NCBI GenBank assembly: GCA_000818945.1
Contig: KN805400.1
Location: 306,845 to 370,844, forward strand
DNA length: 64,000 bases
Direction of reading: 5' to 3'
Source: Schizochytrium sp. CCTCC M209059
Lineage: Eukaryota > Sar > Bigyra > Thraustochytrida > Thraustochytriidae
Shown one piece after another: positions 39,896 to 49,565 of this stretch. Within the stretch, counting starts at the first letter, position 1. Every line of letters starts with the position of its first letter. The notes under the pieces are model-generated. The model saw only the letters and a program-made list of their open reading frames with translations. It was not told the DNA's origin and searched no databases. A program made the position numbers and the translations under genes.

Positions 39896-41446
39896 TTATT
39901 TGTCCTTGGCAAGACCTAGCATCTCAACAATAGCGTGGAAAAGGGCTGAAAGCAAAGGCAGGGCAGGACGCTCCGAGGCGATGCTCCCGCGACTGGTATT
40001 TGGCTGGAGAATCTGGATGATCTCTTCCTTGGTGACGGTGCCACTGAGATCGTGGTCCATCACATCAAAAACGAGGTCCATGATAGCCGAGGAGAGCAAC
40101 GCCTTCTCCTCGCAGGCGACTGCTCGTACGCAGACCTCAAAGGCCTGCCGAGTAAGTCCTTCTTTTTCGTTTTTGAGGTCGAGCACAAGATTCATGGCCA
40201 GGTCGAGGTCGTCGAGCCTTGAGGTGAAGCGGGAAAAATGCATAAAGTCTTCCTTTGGGATTCCTTGTTTTTCAAGGTCCGCGCGCGACATTTTTGCTTC
40301 CTCTGCTTCAAGCTTGGCGGCAAAAGCCTCGCACGCGGGCACGGTTTCCACCGATGCATGCGCAGCAGCAAGAAATCGAACAAAGGAAGAGGGTCGCAAG
40401 AATCCCTCCAGATTTTTCTCAAAGATCTCAAACTTGAAAACGGCAATGCAATCATGCAGCGAGTCAACGAAGGCCGCAAACTCGTCAAAGGTGATTTCGT
40501 GGCCGCCTGCAAAGAGTTTGCTTTGTATGAAGCTGTGCTTTCCACCTTCCACATCTTCGTCGTCTTCTTTGGAGCCAGCCTGACGCTGGGCAAAGTTGTT
40601 CTTGTCTGCGGACTGACGGCAGATCCAGTGCATTGCCTGCAGGAATTCGAGCTTGTCGAGCTTGCCATTACCAGACTTGTCCATGAGGCGGAAAATGAGG
40701 TGAAGATGTCCTCGCGGAAGATCGATGAGCGACATGAAGAGGAGGTATTCGCGGAAGGAGATGAGTCCGTCGCCATCGGCGTCGACAAGCTGCACAAAGG
40801 GATCATGCCGCCAAAACTCTGCATTGGTCGTGCCCAGTTCCTTGAGCACCTCGAGATGTTTGTCGAAAGGCAAAACACACTCTCGACGCAAAGCTCGCAC
40901 CGCGCGCGTTGCTTCTCGATTCGCTGTAGCATCCTTGGCGTCGATGACCTTTTTGCATGCGGCCTTGTAACGCTCCATGAAATCTTGCGAGGGTTCCAGT
41001 CTCGAGGCCGGCTGAAGATTAAAGCGAAAGTTGGCCGAGCCTACAAGTCCCTCGTTGACGCCTGCGCAGAACGGTACAATGGACCTCACAAAGTCCTCCG
41101 GTGTCATGAACATCGTGTTGCGATCGATCTCGTCCTCTGCTGCGCCCTCGGGGTCTGCGAGATCTGCGGGTACAGACGCAAAATAGTTGAACACCTTTTC
41201 GAGGGGCGCATGCCGCCTCAGCTGGTTCTCGTATCTCCCGAAAGCGCGCGCGCGGAACGAGCTTTCCTGCCCCTGCGGTGCTACTTCTGGGCTCTCCGTC
41301 GAGGTCTCCATCGCCGCAGGCTTCGGCGTACTAGAGGCAGCGGCCGACGCCGTCGCGAGCGCGAGGCCCAGGGCTGCCATGCCGGGCCCGCCGGGGCCGG
41401 GCCGGACCCTCCGCTTCGAGGCGAGAGCGCGCGCCGCCGCACGCAT
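39896..41446 (-). CDS. MICU1: MICU1-like mitochondrial calcium uptake regulator
   Basis: 516 aa from the only upstream ATG of the frame. MICU1 sits in the intermembrane space and gates the mitochondrial calcium uniporter. The start MRAAARALASKRRVRP is a typical Arg-rich presequence followed by a hydrophobic stretch. The family core FGRYENQLRRHAPLEKVFNYFAS and FMTPEDFVRSIVPF is clear. EF-hand loops DADGDGLISFRE (about 218-229) and DKSGNGKLDKLE (about 254-265) are canonical, and a further loop DHDLSGTVTKEE lies near 461-472. Length is close to the animal protein (476 aa). Its presence implies the organism has a mitochondrial calcium uniporter. MICU2 or MICU3 paralogs cannot be excluded by eye. 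Confidence 0.85.
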   Translation of the reverse strand: MRAAARALASKRRVRPGPGGPGMAALGLALATASAAASSTPKPAAMETSTESPEVAPQGQESSFRARAFGRYENQLRRHAPLEKVFNYFASVPADLADPEGAAEDEIDRNTMFMTPEDFVRSIVPFCAGVNEGLVGSANFRFNLQPASRLEPSQDFMERYKAACKKVIDAKDATANREATRAVRALRRECVLPFDKHLEVLKELGTTNAEFWRHDPFVQLVDADGDGLISFREYLLFMSLIDLPRGHLHLIFRLMDKSGNGKLDKLEFLQAMHWICRQSADKNNFAQRQAGSKEDDEDVEGGKHSFIQSKLFAGGHEITFDEFAAFVDSLHDCIAVFKFEIFEKNLEGFLRPSSFVRFLAAAHASVETVPACEAFAAKLEAEEAKMSRADLEKQGIPKEDFMHFSRFTSRLDDLDLAMNLVLDLKNEKEGLTRQAFEVCVRAVACEEKALLSSAIMDLVFDVMDHDLSGTVTKEEIIQILQPNTSRGSIASERPALPLLSALFHAIVEMLGLAKDK

Positions 41447-42424
41447 GCTGGCTGGCTGTTTATCTCTCTGTTCCTCTCTCTCCGGCGCCTTCGCCGGGGC
41501 TGCCGGCGTCTCGGATCCTCGCGCGGTATCCTCGGCTTTGGATTCTGCGAGACATGTGCTTGTCTGTGCGTCACTGTACAACCCCGTCTTTGTTGGGAGC
41601 TCTTTCCTTGCCACGCGCCACCGCCATCGCCGGTGTCCCCGGCCCCAGACGTCTCTCCAAGCCGGAAAAGGTCGCCATGCATCGGATCAGAGCGTGCTCG
41701 CGACTTGACTCGCGCTCAGCATCAGGCTGGCCCCGGTCAGGTCGCTTGCCACCACGGCCAGATCCCAGACAGGCTTGGCTTTGGCAAGCGAGCAGCCGTT
41801 TACCCGTTACGGACCCTCCTTGTACTTCTGGATCTACAAGCAGTACTGGTATACATAGTACTATACGGGTTTGTCAATTTTTCTCTTTACGGGGCGCGTA
41901 GGCAGCCGTTCGGGATTCCTGACTGGCTGAATGACAGTCTGACTGCTCGAGGAAGGAATGGCTGCTCGCACGTCTGGCAACACAACCCTATGGGCTGCTT
42001 GCTGTGATTTTGCTAGCTCGCTCGTCCGTCCCGAGGACCCTGGGGACGCAAGTCGTTTTGGGGAAACAGGGGGTTGGGGAGGGGCCGTGGGTGGGGGTTA
42101 AGACGTTGAAAAGCAATATTGCGCCAGGAGGTGGCGACGAAGTGGCGTGTCACTTGCCTTGCTTGCTGGGGAGTAGAGGTGTCGTAGAGATGTCGACGGT
42201 GGGCATTACTTTGACGATTTGTCCCAAGGAAAAACTTGTCCCACGGCTCGGGCAGTTACGAAAAGTAGACACTCCGACCAAGGCCTAAGCAGTAGTAGAC
42301 ATCGGGACTCTGAACCGGCGGAGTGAAGAACAACTTTTTTGTTTAAAGTAAGAAGAAAGTCACAACTCTCCAGCACCCATGATAGCGTTCGTTTGGGCTA
42401 GAGAGGCAGAGCAGATCGCAAACG
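41447..42424. other. Divergent intergenic region
   Basis: About 1 kb between the MICU1-like start and the first Atg22-like gene. Near 41841-41872 there are nested short repeats of AGTAC and GTATAC. A G-rich stretch (42058-42100) follows. No gene is supported. Confidence 0.4.
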
Positions 42425-43990
42425 ATGGAATTATTGCTCAGGTCGGGAATATGGCGTCAGGCAAGCAGCGACGAGCTCAGCGCTGCACACATATGCTACG
42501 CGGGAGCGCTTGGATCGCTCACCGCATATGCAAAGCTATATGGAAGCGTTGCGGCTATGGCGTTTGCAATGAGCGTCTCTGACTCGAACAACAAAATCTT
42601 CGAGGGCGCATTCAAAGAAAGCTCGATATTACCCATGCTCTCTGTGGCGCAAGGCATAGCGAGTGTGGTGCTTGTCCCTATGTTCGACACAAGAGCTGGC
42701 GCGCTCTGGAAACCCAGACTAGGCTTGAACATTTCTCTTGGCTTTGCGTTTGCCGCGTTGGCAGTTCAGGCACTTTTATTACTCTCCGAAGACTCGGATG
42801 AAAGTGACCCTAGAGAATCAGGGCGGATCGTCAAAGTTCAAAAACCACTGTTGCACTCGAACGGCGCTCTGCTCGGACTCTTTGGCGCTCTCTTGGCACT
42901 TTTCACAAGTTGCGAATGTGTCGAAATGTGCCTGAAAGCGCTCGTTCTCGAGCGTCAGCAGAATGAAAGAATGGTATCACGCGTATCAACAGGCGCCACT
43001 CATCTTGTTCATTGCGGCACACAGGTCGTTTTGCTTCTTCTCGTGGGCACACTGTCTCTCCAAGGGGGCTTGAGCGCATTCGAACAGGGCTCACTCGCGG
43101 CAGCAATGGCAATCCTTCTTGCAGCGCTCTGGTTGTTTTGGAATATTGAGCGAATGACGCGCAAGCGGTCCAGCAATCTTTGGTCAGTGCCAGATCGAGC
43201 GAGATCAAGGACAATTTCGTGTGGAACTCAGGGTTTTGCCGGATCCGCTGCGCGAGTGGCCGTGGGGTTTCCACAATTATGGAAATTTTGCATTTCGTGG
43301 AGCTTTGCATCAGCAGTACAATCAAGTGGGTTGATGTTGTTAGCTTCGTACTTGGTTTTTTACCTGGACTTTTCAACTTTCCAAGTCTCTGGGACTATTT
43401 TTGCTGTTCTTGCGACAGCAGCGCCAGGTTCGCTCCTCGTTCAAGTACTCGCAAGACGTGGATTCTCACCGCTGCGCATCTATCTTGGGGCATGCGTGGC
43501 ATCCGGTGCTGTTTTTGCAGCATTATCGGGCATGTTTGCCCTGGAAGTATCTTTGAGCACTCAGGCAATCGGTTTGGTGGCTCTTTTCGCTGTTCTCTGG
43601 GGATCCCTATGGGGAGCTTTGCAGGCAGCACAAGAAGAGCTTCTCGAAGTTCTCGTCCCTGGAGGCCCAGACTTTTCATACGTCCATGTATGCGCTGCAA
43701 GTGCTCGCGTATTGACGTGGATCCCTCCTTTTCTCTTTGCTGTCGTCAATGAGCACATGACTGGATTGCGATGGTCTTTACTTGCGCTCGTGCCCTTTTA
43801 TTGGCTAGCTGCCCTTCTTGCGCTATATGTTGATATTGAGCGTGGCGCAGCTGACGTTTCTGCGCAAGCTTATGCGATCGGAATCGACCGGCGTGGACAC
43901 ATGGAAGAGAATGACGCGCTGCAGGACGGCAATCATACTGATGACATCGGCTTCTTCGCAATCGCCCACCTAACGACGACGACGACTTGA
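42425..43990 (+). CDS. Atg22-like MFS transporter, copy A (divergent)
   Basis: 521 aa from the ATG at 42425, with about 11-12 hydrophobic helices. It is related along its length to copies B and C: YAGALGSLTAYAKLYGSVAAMAFAMSVSDSNNKIFEGAFKESS matches their second segment, LLSEDSDESDP their short loop, FEQGSLAAAMA their FQQG segment, and VLVPGGPDFSYVHV their ALVPGGKEA loop. Atg22 proteins export amino acids from the vacuole after autophagy; that substrate is known for yeast only. Copy A lacks the loop with N-glycosylation-like sites found in B and C, and the basic segment after the second helix pair (TPRRK in C) is reduced. It is the most diverged of the three. It ends 82 bp from the convergent WD40 gene. 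Confidence 0.65.
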   Translation: MELLLRSGIWRQASSDELSAAHICYAGALGSLTAYAKLYGSVAAMAFAMSVSDSNNKIFEGAFKESSILPMLSVAQGIASVVLVPMFDTRAGALWKPRLGLNISLGFAFAALAVQALLLLSEDSDESDPRESGRIVKVQKPLLHSNGALLGLFGALLALFTSCECVEMCLKALVLERQQNERMVSRVSTGATHLVHCGTQVVLLLLVGTLSLQGGLSAFEQGSLAAAMAILLAALWLFWNIERMTRKRSSNLWSVPDRARSRTISCGTQGFAGSAARVAVGFPQLWKFCISWSFASAVQSSGLMLLASYLVFYLDFSTFQVSGTIFAVLATAAPGSLLVQVLARRGFSPLRIYLGACVASGAVFAALSGMFALEVSLSTQAIGLVALFAVLWGSLWGALQAAQEELLEVLVPGGPDFSYVHVCAASARVLTWIPPFLFAVVNEHMTGLRWSLLALVPFYWLAALLALYVDIERGAADVSAQAYAIGIDRRGHMEENDALQDGNHTDDIGFFAIAHLTTTTT

Positions 43991-44072
43991 GCTATTCGGA
44001 ACAGATTGTTTCTGTATTGGTCGACAGAGGAGGGCACGTGGCGTCAGATGACTGCTTCGAGGTACGTCCGCT

Positions 44073-45683
44073 TCAAGTTTCACCAAGAGCAATTGTCACG
44101 ACTGTGCGCGGACCTCCGACGTAAATCTGACGGCTCAAATCGTGCTCGGAGCTCGCGCCTTCGTCACGTGCAAGAGAATTCAGGCACAGCGCTGTGGGGG
44201 AGAAGTCGAGTCCACCCGTCCAAAGAATCTCCTTGGAGTCAACATCAAAAGTAGTGACGCGGTGATCTCCACACACAGTGACATACTTTCCGTCGGAGCT
44301 GAAGAGGGGATGATAGATTGTTCGAGGTCGGGGCGCATGTCCGACATACTCAGCGACAAAATCCGATGGGCGTGGAGCACGAATATCAAAGAGACGCATT
44401 TCTGGGCCAAAGCTGGTGGTCATGAGTTGATGCTCGTTTCGCCAGCGCACCGAGTTGGCAGCCTGCTCGTGAACATTGTCGATTGTAACGGAAACACTTT
44501 TGGTGCGGATGTCACACACGTGTAGGCAAACGTCGTTTCCGGTTGACGCAAATGTGTTTTGATCCCGCAGACGTACGCTCTTTACGACTCCGCCATGAAG
44601 ATCGGGAAAACGCTTGGTCACAACCAAGTCAGAATCCTCTGTCACGCGACATAAGGCCACGGAGGCGTCTTTCGAGGCCGTGGCCACGAGGTGCTCGTTC
44701 ACGTGCATGGAGAAGATTCCAGAAGCGTGCAGGTCGGATGGGCCGTTTGCGACAATTCGCGGGGCGCCGTCGGTCTCATCGATCAAATTTGTATCGAAAA
44801 GAGTGAGAACGCCATCATTGGAGGCTCCAAGAAGGAGACTGGTGTTTCCGACAAAGTGTACGCTCGAGCACCAACCACGGAATGCCTTAAAGGACATGAC
44901 GGGATCTTCGTGCTGGGCTGCAAAAACACTGACACGGCCGCCATGCCCTGCCGCGGCAACGATGGCGCGAGACGGATGTGCGTCGAGAGCATAGATGCGT
45001 TTAAGCGAGTCATCCTGCCAAGTCTGCAGTGCTGCCCGCGGCAAGGCCTGCGGGACTGCATCAAGTCCACTCGAGGCATAAATCGGCGTGGACGTCTCTT
45101 CAACGACAGTGTCGTTTTCAGTGGCTCCGATTCCGATCTCATTCATGACCTGCGCTTTCTCTTCGAGACCAGCGAGGCGCCGACTCCTTCGCGCGGGTAA
45201 GTTTCTCGGTGTGGGTTTCTTCCGTTTGGGCCTTTGACCTTTTCTTTTGGGGGCGACTTGTTTTGAGGAAATTGGCGCAAGAAGTCCGAGACTCTCGAGA
45301 AAGGCATTGTTCTCTTCAATTTTTTGACGCCTCCTTGTCTCATAGTCTAGGCTTTCCGCATAACCTTCATTGTCTGAACCGGGGAATTCGTTGTCCGAGA
45401 CGGCCTTGGGATCGCTTGCAGATTTGGTAATGAGCTCCTCAGGTACAGACTTGGTGATGAGCTCCTCAGGTACAGCTTCTTCGGTCAGCGCCCTTGTCTC
45501 ATCTGATTCATGTGTTGGCGCTTGCGCAAGCGTAGTTTTCTCGGGAACTGGCGAGGAGGACGAGCCTGTTGATGAAGGCGCGGACTTTGGCAGCCTCGTG
45601 TTCAACCTTTCGGCTTCGCCCTGGATCTCCTGCACAGCTTGCGGTCTTGTCTTGACAAAGCCCGCGAGGGTGAGTTGCCTCAT
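44073..45683 (-). CDS. WDR76/CMR1-like WD40 protein with N-terminal PIP-box-like motif
   Basis: 536 aa from the first ATG of the frame. WDR76/CMR1 proteins bind chromatin and DNA damage sites and, in animals, act with a CUL4 ubiquitin ligase. The family signature YETRRRQKIEENNAFLESL lies near 112-130, followed by a basic RRSRRLAGLEE (about 162-172) as in relatives. Six or seven WD40 blades run from about 215 to the end (for example ASKDASVALCRV, ASTGNDVCLHVCDI). The protein begins MRQLTLAGFV, which fits the PCNA-binding pattern Q-x2-hydrophobic-x2-aromatic with a single terminal aromatic. A 27-bp tandem repeat (45425-45478) doubles the peptide VPEELITKS. It is convergent with Atg22-like copy A. 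Confidence 0.7.
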   Translation of the reverse strand: MRQLTLAGFVKTRPQAVQEIQGEAERLNTRLPKSAPSSTGSSSSPVPEKTTLAQAPTHESDETRALTEEAVPEELITKSVPEELITKSASDPKAVSDNEFPGSDNEGYAESLDYETRRRQKIEENNAFLESLGLLAPISSKQVAPKRKGQRPKRKKPTPRNLPARRSRRLAGLEEKAQVMNEIGIGATENDTVVEETSTPIYASSGLDAVPQALPRAALQTWQDDSLKRIYALDAHPSRAIVAAAGHGGRVSVFAAQHEDPVMSFKAFRGWCSSVHFVGNTSLLLGASNDGVLTLFDTNLIDETDGAPRIVANGPSDLHASGIFSMHVNEHLVATASKDASVALCRVTEDSDLVVTKRFPDLHGGVVKSVRLRDQNTFASTGNDVCLHVCDIRTKSVSVTIDNVHEQAANSVRWRNEHQLMTTSFGPEMRLFDIRAPRPSDFVAEYVGHAPRPRTIYHPLFSSDGKYVTVCGDHRVTTFDVDSKEILWTGGLDFSPTALCLNSLARDEGASSEHDLSRQIYVGGPRTVVTIALGET

Positions 45684-46003
45684 GGCGACAGTTGCTTCGC
45701 CGACGCGGTCAACGTTGGCTCGACACGGTCGACGTGGGTGGCCCGCTCCGCGAGCCGCGCTTGCAAGCGTGCTTTTTGGTGTCGCAGCGGGCGCGACTGC
45801 TCTCGGGTCGAGCCTGGCTGACACATTGATGGTGACGGTTAGATTCTGCACGGCAAGCAAAAATCATGACTGACAAAAGAGAAACACATGATAAGGATTA
45901 AAAATTAAAAAAAAAAGTGATTGCGATGGCGTGACCCACAACACGGGAATGAGTCTCCTCCAATCACTCGTTCATTCACATGATCCGGGAGCGTCTTTCA
46001 CAT

Positions 46004-47626
46004 TTAGACCTTGAGAGTGCCTGCATTCTCATTGCCCCATTGCTCACCACGACGGCGGTGCATGGTATCAGCAATGTGGGACTTGCCCTTTTCAAAGTCG
46101 ATGAAAAAGGCCACGATGGCAGCGAGCAAAAAGAGCGGGCCGAGGGGAACAATCGCCCAGCGCAGACTATCAACCTGCTCGTTGATGGTGGTGAAGAGAA
46201 GCGGCGGGAGCCAGGTGAGAATCTTGGCAAAGAGGATCTTAATGCCAAAAAAACTGCTCTCCTTGCCACCGGGAATGAGCGCTGCGAAGAGACTGTTAGA
46301 GATGACGTAAAGCGCACCGAGGCAGAGCCCCCAGGTGACGGTGAAGACGAGCAAGAGATAGAACGTGAAGCTCGCGGGTTCCTGCCGGGTTTCCTCGGTA
46401 TCGCCAGTGATGACAAAGTCGCACAAGCCATACTGCGTGAGTGTGGCGGTGGCATTGACATCATTGACTGGAACAGATTCGGCCAAGAGTACAGCGGGAC
46501 CGAGGATGAAGGAGATGCCGTAAATCATAAGAACGAGAATGTAAATGGCCTTGAGGGAAAGGTAGCGCGTGAGCCGATGCGTGAGCAAGGAGCCCGGGAC
46601 GGAAAAGAAGAGTGCCAAAGCCATTACCGCCGAGGTGAGCACGCCATCATAGCCAAGATGGAACTGCAGGTATGAGGTGGAAAGAATGGCGACAGAGGTG
46701 ACGGCGCCAGAGCCAAGGGCCCAGGACACGAGAAACTTGAGAAGTTCCGGGTACTTTGTAAGGATCTCGCCCAGAGTCTGACCAATGTGCTTGAGTCCGC
46801 AGCACGAACGGGAAAATTCCGGGTTGACGGTCTTGCGCTCACCGAGCATGCGGTAGCCTGGGATGAACCAGAACAAGGCCAGGATGAAGGCGATAAAGCC
46901 GCCAACGGTACCCTGCTGAAAGGAGCTGAAGCCGGCGACGAGCGAGATGCCAGTGACGACAGCGGCAAGGAGGAGCTGCATGGAGTTAAGGGTGGTGTAG
47001 CCGAGGCCAACGTAGCGTGTGACTTCGAGGTCGTCGCGGCTGAGCTCGGAGCTGTAGGACTGCGTCATGAGCGAGGCAATCTCATATGAGACGACCTGAA
47101 TAATGACGGAAACACAGAGAATGAGAAGAGCGACGTCGGACTGCCAGAGCGGGCGCTGCAGATACTCGAGGCCCTCCTCGTCCTCGGGGTCGAGTTTGTC
47201 CGAGTCCTTGGATAGGAAAAAGAGCGACTGGACGAGGACCATGCCGAGAAAGATGCAAAAGGAGATGCCGAGTCCACGCTTGCGATGGGGCGTGAGGTCT
47301 GCAATACTGCCGAGAAAGGGGCTGAGCAGGGCGTTGAGGACGCCCTCTACGACGCCCAGCGACGATACGAGCGAGCTTGCCTTGATGGCGCCGCTCAAGA
47401 TGTTGCCGTCGCAGTCGCTCACGGAGAGCGCAAAGGCGTTGAGCGCCACCGATGCAAAGAGAGAGGCATAGATGGAGGTGGTGCCTCGCGACGCACAGCA
47501 ATAAACGTATCCGCGTGCCTCCGCATTGTCGGGCGCGAAGCCCTTGCACAGGCAGAACACGCGGTCCGAGAACGACTTGGTGTCCCCCTTGACGCCGACC
47601 TCGTCCATTTCCATGTTCAACGCCAT
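46004..47626 (-). CDS. Atg22-like MFS transporter, copy B
   Basis: 540 aa from the ATG at 47626, with about 12 hydrophobic helices. It aligns with copy C over nearly the whole length: both share ARG(Y/F)VY at the first segment, SLGVVEGVLNALLSPFLGSIADLTP, the loop SKDSDKLDPED, FSSFQQGTVGGF, PGYRMLGERKTVNPEFSRSCCGL, and ALIPGGKESSFFGIK. A lumenal loop before the last four helices carries NDVNATATLTQYGLCDF with an N-glycosylation site. Transport of amino acids out of a vacuole or similar organelle is inferred from yeast Atg22 and is not shown here. B and C point away from each other with 6 kb between them. Confidence 0.7.
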   Translation of the reverse strand: MALNMEMDEVGVKGDTKSFSDRVFCLCKGFAPDNAEARGYVYCCASRGTTSIYASLFASVALNAFALSVSDCDGNILSGAIKASSLVSSLGVVEGVLNALLSPFLGSIADLTPHRKRGLGISFCIFLGMVLVQSLFFLSKDSDKLDPEDEEGLEYLQRPLWQSDVALLILCVSVIIQVVSYEIASLMTQSYSSELSRDDLEVTRYVGLGYTTLNSMQLLLAAVVTGISLVAGFSSFQQGTVGGFIAFILALFWFIPGYRMLGERKTVNPEFSRSCCGLKHIGQTLGEILTKYPELLKFLVSWALGSGAVTSVAILSTSYLQFHLGYDGVLTSAVMALALFFSVPGSLLTHRLTRYLSLKAIYILVLMIYGISFILGPAVLLAESVPVNDVNATATLTQYGLCDFVITGDTEETRQEPASFTFYLLLVFTVTWGLCLGALYVISNSLFAALIPGGKESSFFGIKILFAKILTWLPPLLFTTINEQVDSLRWAIVPLGPLFLLAAIVAFFIDFEKGKSHIADTMHRRRGEQWGNENAGTLKV

Positions 47627-48119
47627 CTTCACCTCCTCTTCAACGTCGTCGCGCGACTCCGCCTTCCCCGCTCTCTACACTACAACCCGTAACAGCCAGG
47701 CTCCTTGGGACCAGACTAGCTACTAGCTATAGCTAGCTACCCGAGGTCACTGGTACCGCTTGAAACGAGTTGAGAGCCCTTCGCGCGTCCCGTCTCCTCC
47801 GCCGCGCCGGCTCGCTCTCCGTGCCGTTGCGTGCTTGCGTGCGGGTCTCGCGTGCGGCTCTGTCTCCCCTCGCGGCGATGACGATGCGCAGCGTGGCCCT
47901 CGCGACCGCGAGCTCCTCGGCGTTCGCCTTCGCGTTGTCGATCTGCCTCGCCTCCTTGCCGCCCTTGTCGGCGCCCGTGTTTTGCTTGGCGTGGGCTTCG
48001 TTCGCGCGGGTCGGTCTCAAACCGGGTTTCGAAACCGGGTTTCAAACCGGCGCCGGGGCCGGTACGAGTGCGCTAGGGCCCGCCTATGCCGCGCCCGCCG
48101 GGGAAGTACCCCTTGCGCC

Positions 48120-48179
48120 GCCCATTCCGCACTTGCCGCCCGCCCATTCCGCACTTGCGGGCGCGGGCGGCAAGTGCGG
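48120..48179. repeat. 17-bp perfect inverted repeat with nested direct repeat
   Basis: CCGCACTTGCCGCCCGC (48127-48143) has its exact reverse complement at 48163-48179, leaving a 19-nt loop. In addition GCCCATTCCGCACTTGC occurs at 48120-48136 and again at 48142-48158. A strong hairpin is expected in either strand. Confidence 0.85.
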
Positions 48180-48998
48180 CATCCCGCGCGGGCAGTGGTT
48201 AGTTAGTACGAGGAGGCTGGGTGCATGCGCAGCTGCTTCCTCCTTTCGAAGTGTGTGCGAGGGCTGGGGGGGGAGTGTGTGCTGCGGCGCGAACAGTAAA
48301 GCTCGCAGCTCGAGCTCTGGAACGGGATGGCGGGATGGTGGCACGCGCGTACGTAACGAGGCTGCCGCGTGGCACGGCCGCCCGACCGCGCCACGCCACG
48401 CCAGGGTGCAGACCTCGGACGCTTTTTCGTCCGTCCGTCCGCCCGAGCCAGGTGTAGTTCGCTGCATGATAGTAGAGTATGGAGCAGAGTGGAGCAGAGA
48501 CGTGCCGTGCGGTGTGGAGAGCCAAGACGTGGATGAGCTTTTCGGTGTGCTTGAGGCGACTCGCGGAGAGCGCTGCTATGCAGCATCGTGAAGAGGATGG
48601 ATTACCGTTCAATAAGAGCATCTGAGCGAGTGATCTATCCGCCAGCGCTGCGTTGGCCAAAGATGAGTGGCTTTGTAGAGGCTGGTATAAGCGCGCGAGC
48701 GGGGTAAAACGGAGTCACGGCGATCAGAGGACACCTAAAATTTCAATAGTAGTTGTTGTTGTTGTAGCTGCCGCTGCCTGTTTCACATTTCACGTCGAGT
48801 GAGCTGCGACTCGAGAGAGCTGCGACTCGAGGGTGTGCAAGGATCGAGGGAGTTGCGGATTGGGGGAATCGACGGTGTTGAGGATCGAGACAGCTGCGGC
48901 TCGAGGATGCTGCTACACATCACAAGGTTTCCTCCTCTCAAGCTCTTCCCATTGCGTGCCGCCGACAGTCCGAGTCAGAGCATGGTGAGCGATGATAT

Positions 48999-49055
48999 AC
49001 CGATACCGATGCCGATGCCGATGCCGATGCCGATGCCGATGCCGATGCCGATGCC
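48999..49055. repeat. CCGATG hexanucleotide repeat
   Basis: About nine CCGATG or CCGATA units, read as Pro-Met in one frame. Confidence 0.9.
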
Positions 49056-49376
49056 CAATATAGAATCCAAATGATGCAGCAGAGCTTCTCAGTGTCAACG
49101 ACCAGACGATATTTCTCTTCACATTCGACGTCACCTCTTAGGCTCGCATCGCTTTTTACCTCCTCCTTTGCCTGGGAGAGGCATTGCTGATCGAGTCAGC
49201 AAGTCAATTGTTGCAACTGCTCGCTTGCTTTCATCATCATGGAAATGCAGCATTTTGAATCAGCGGACCTCTACTGCTTCGGCAGAGTACCGTATACGCG
49301 GTTGTTTTCGGTAACGTGCTGGCCTACTTACAACCGGAGATGATCTTGGATTTGTCATGCGGTAGGTAGGGTTTAA

Positions 49377-49405
49377 CAGTCAATGAGACCATAAATCGGT
49401 AATTA
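49377..49405 (+). repeat. Left terminal inverted repeat
   Basis: Begins CAGTCAATGAGACCATAAAT. It matches the reverse complement of 51337-51365 at 28 of 29 positions. Confidence 0.85.
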
Positions 49406-49565
49406 GCCTATCATATTTCCTTCCGTCCACGCGAGAAGCGGCGCTTTTTAAGATGAACTGGAAAAAGTCGACGGCGTGCAGATCGCGACGAAGCGCGCGG
49501 CTACGACCAACGCCAGCGAGCATACGACGCAGACTTGCGGTGAAGAGGGGGTGTGTGCTAAAACG

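Larger units (their letters stand above)
47627..49373. other. Intergenic region with palindromes and hexanucleotide repeat
   Basis: About 1.7 kb from the Atg22-like copy B start to the transposon. A short CTAG-rich stretch (about 47715-47742) lies near the copy B start. Very GC-rich sequence follows with an inverted repeat (48127-48179) and a GGTTTCGAAACC palindrome (48025-48036). An open frame of 273 codons (47770-48591) is Ala/Ser/Arg-rich without domain features; I do not call it a gene. Confidence 0.4.

Noticed and set aside
47770..48591. 273-codon open frame upstream of the transposon
   Set aside because: Composition is low-complexity Ala/Ser/Arg, it spans a hairpin and direct repeats, and it has no domain or homolog-like pattern.
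49476..49565. Upstream extension of the transposase to a GTG codon
   Set aside because: There is no ATG in that part of the frame; eukaryotic initiation at the ATG at 49566 is more likely.
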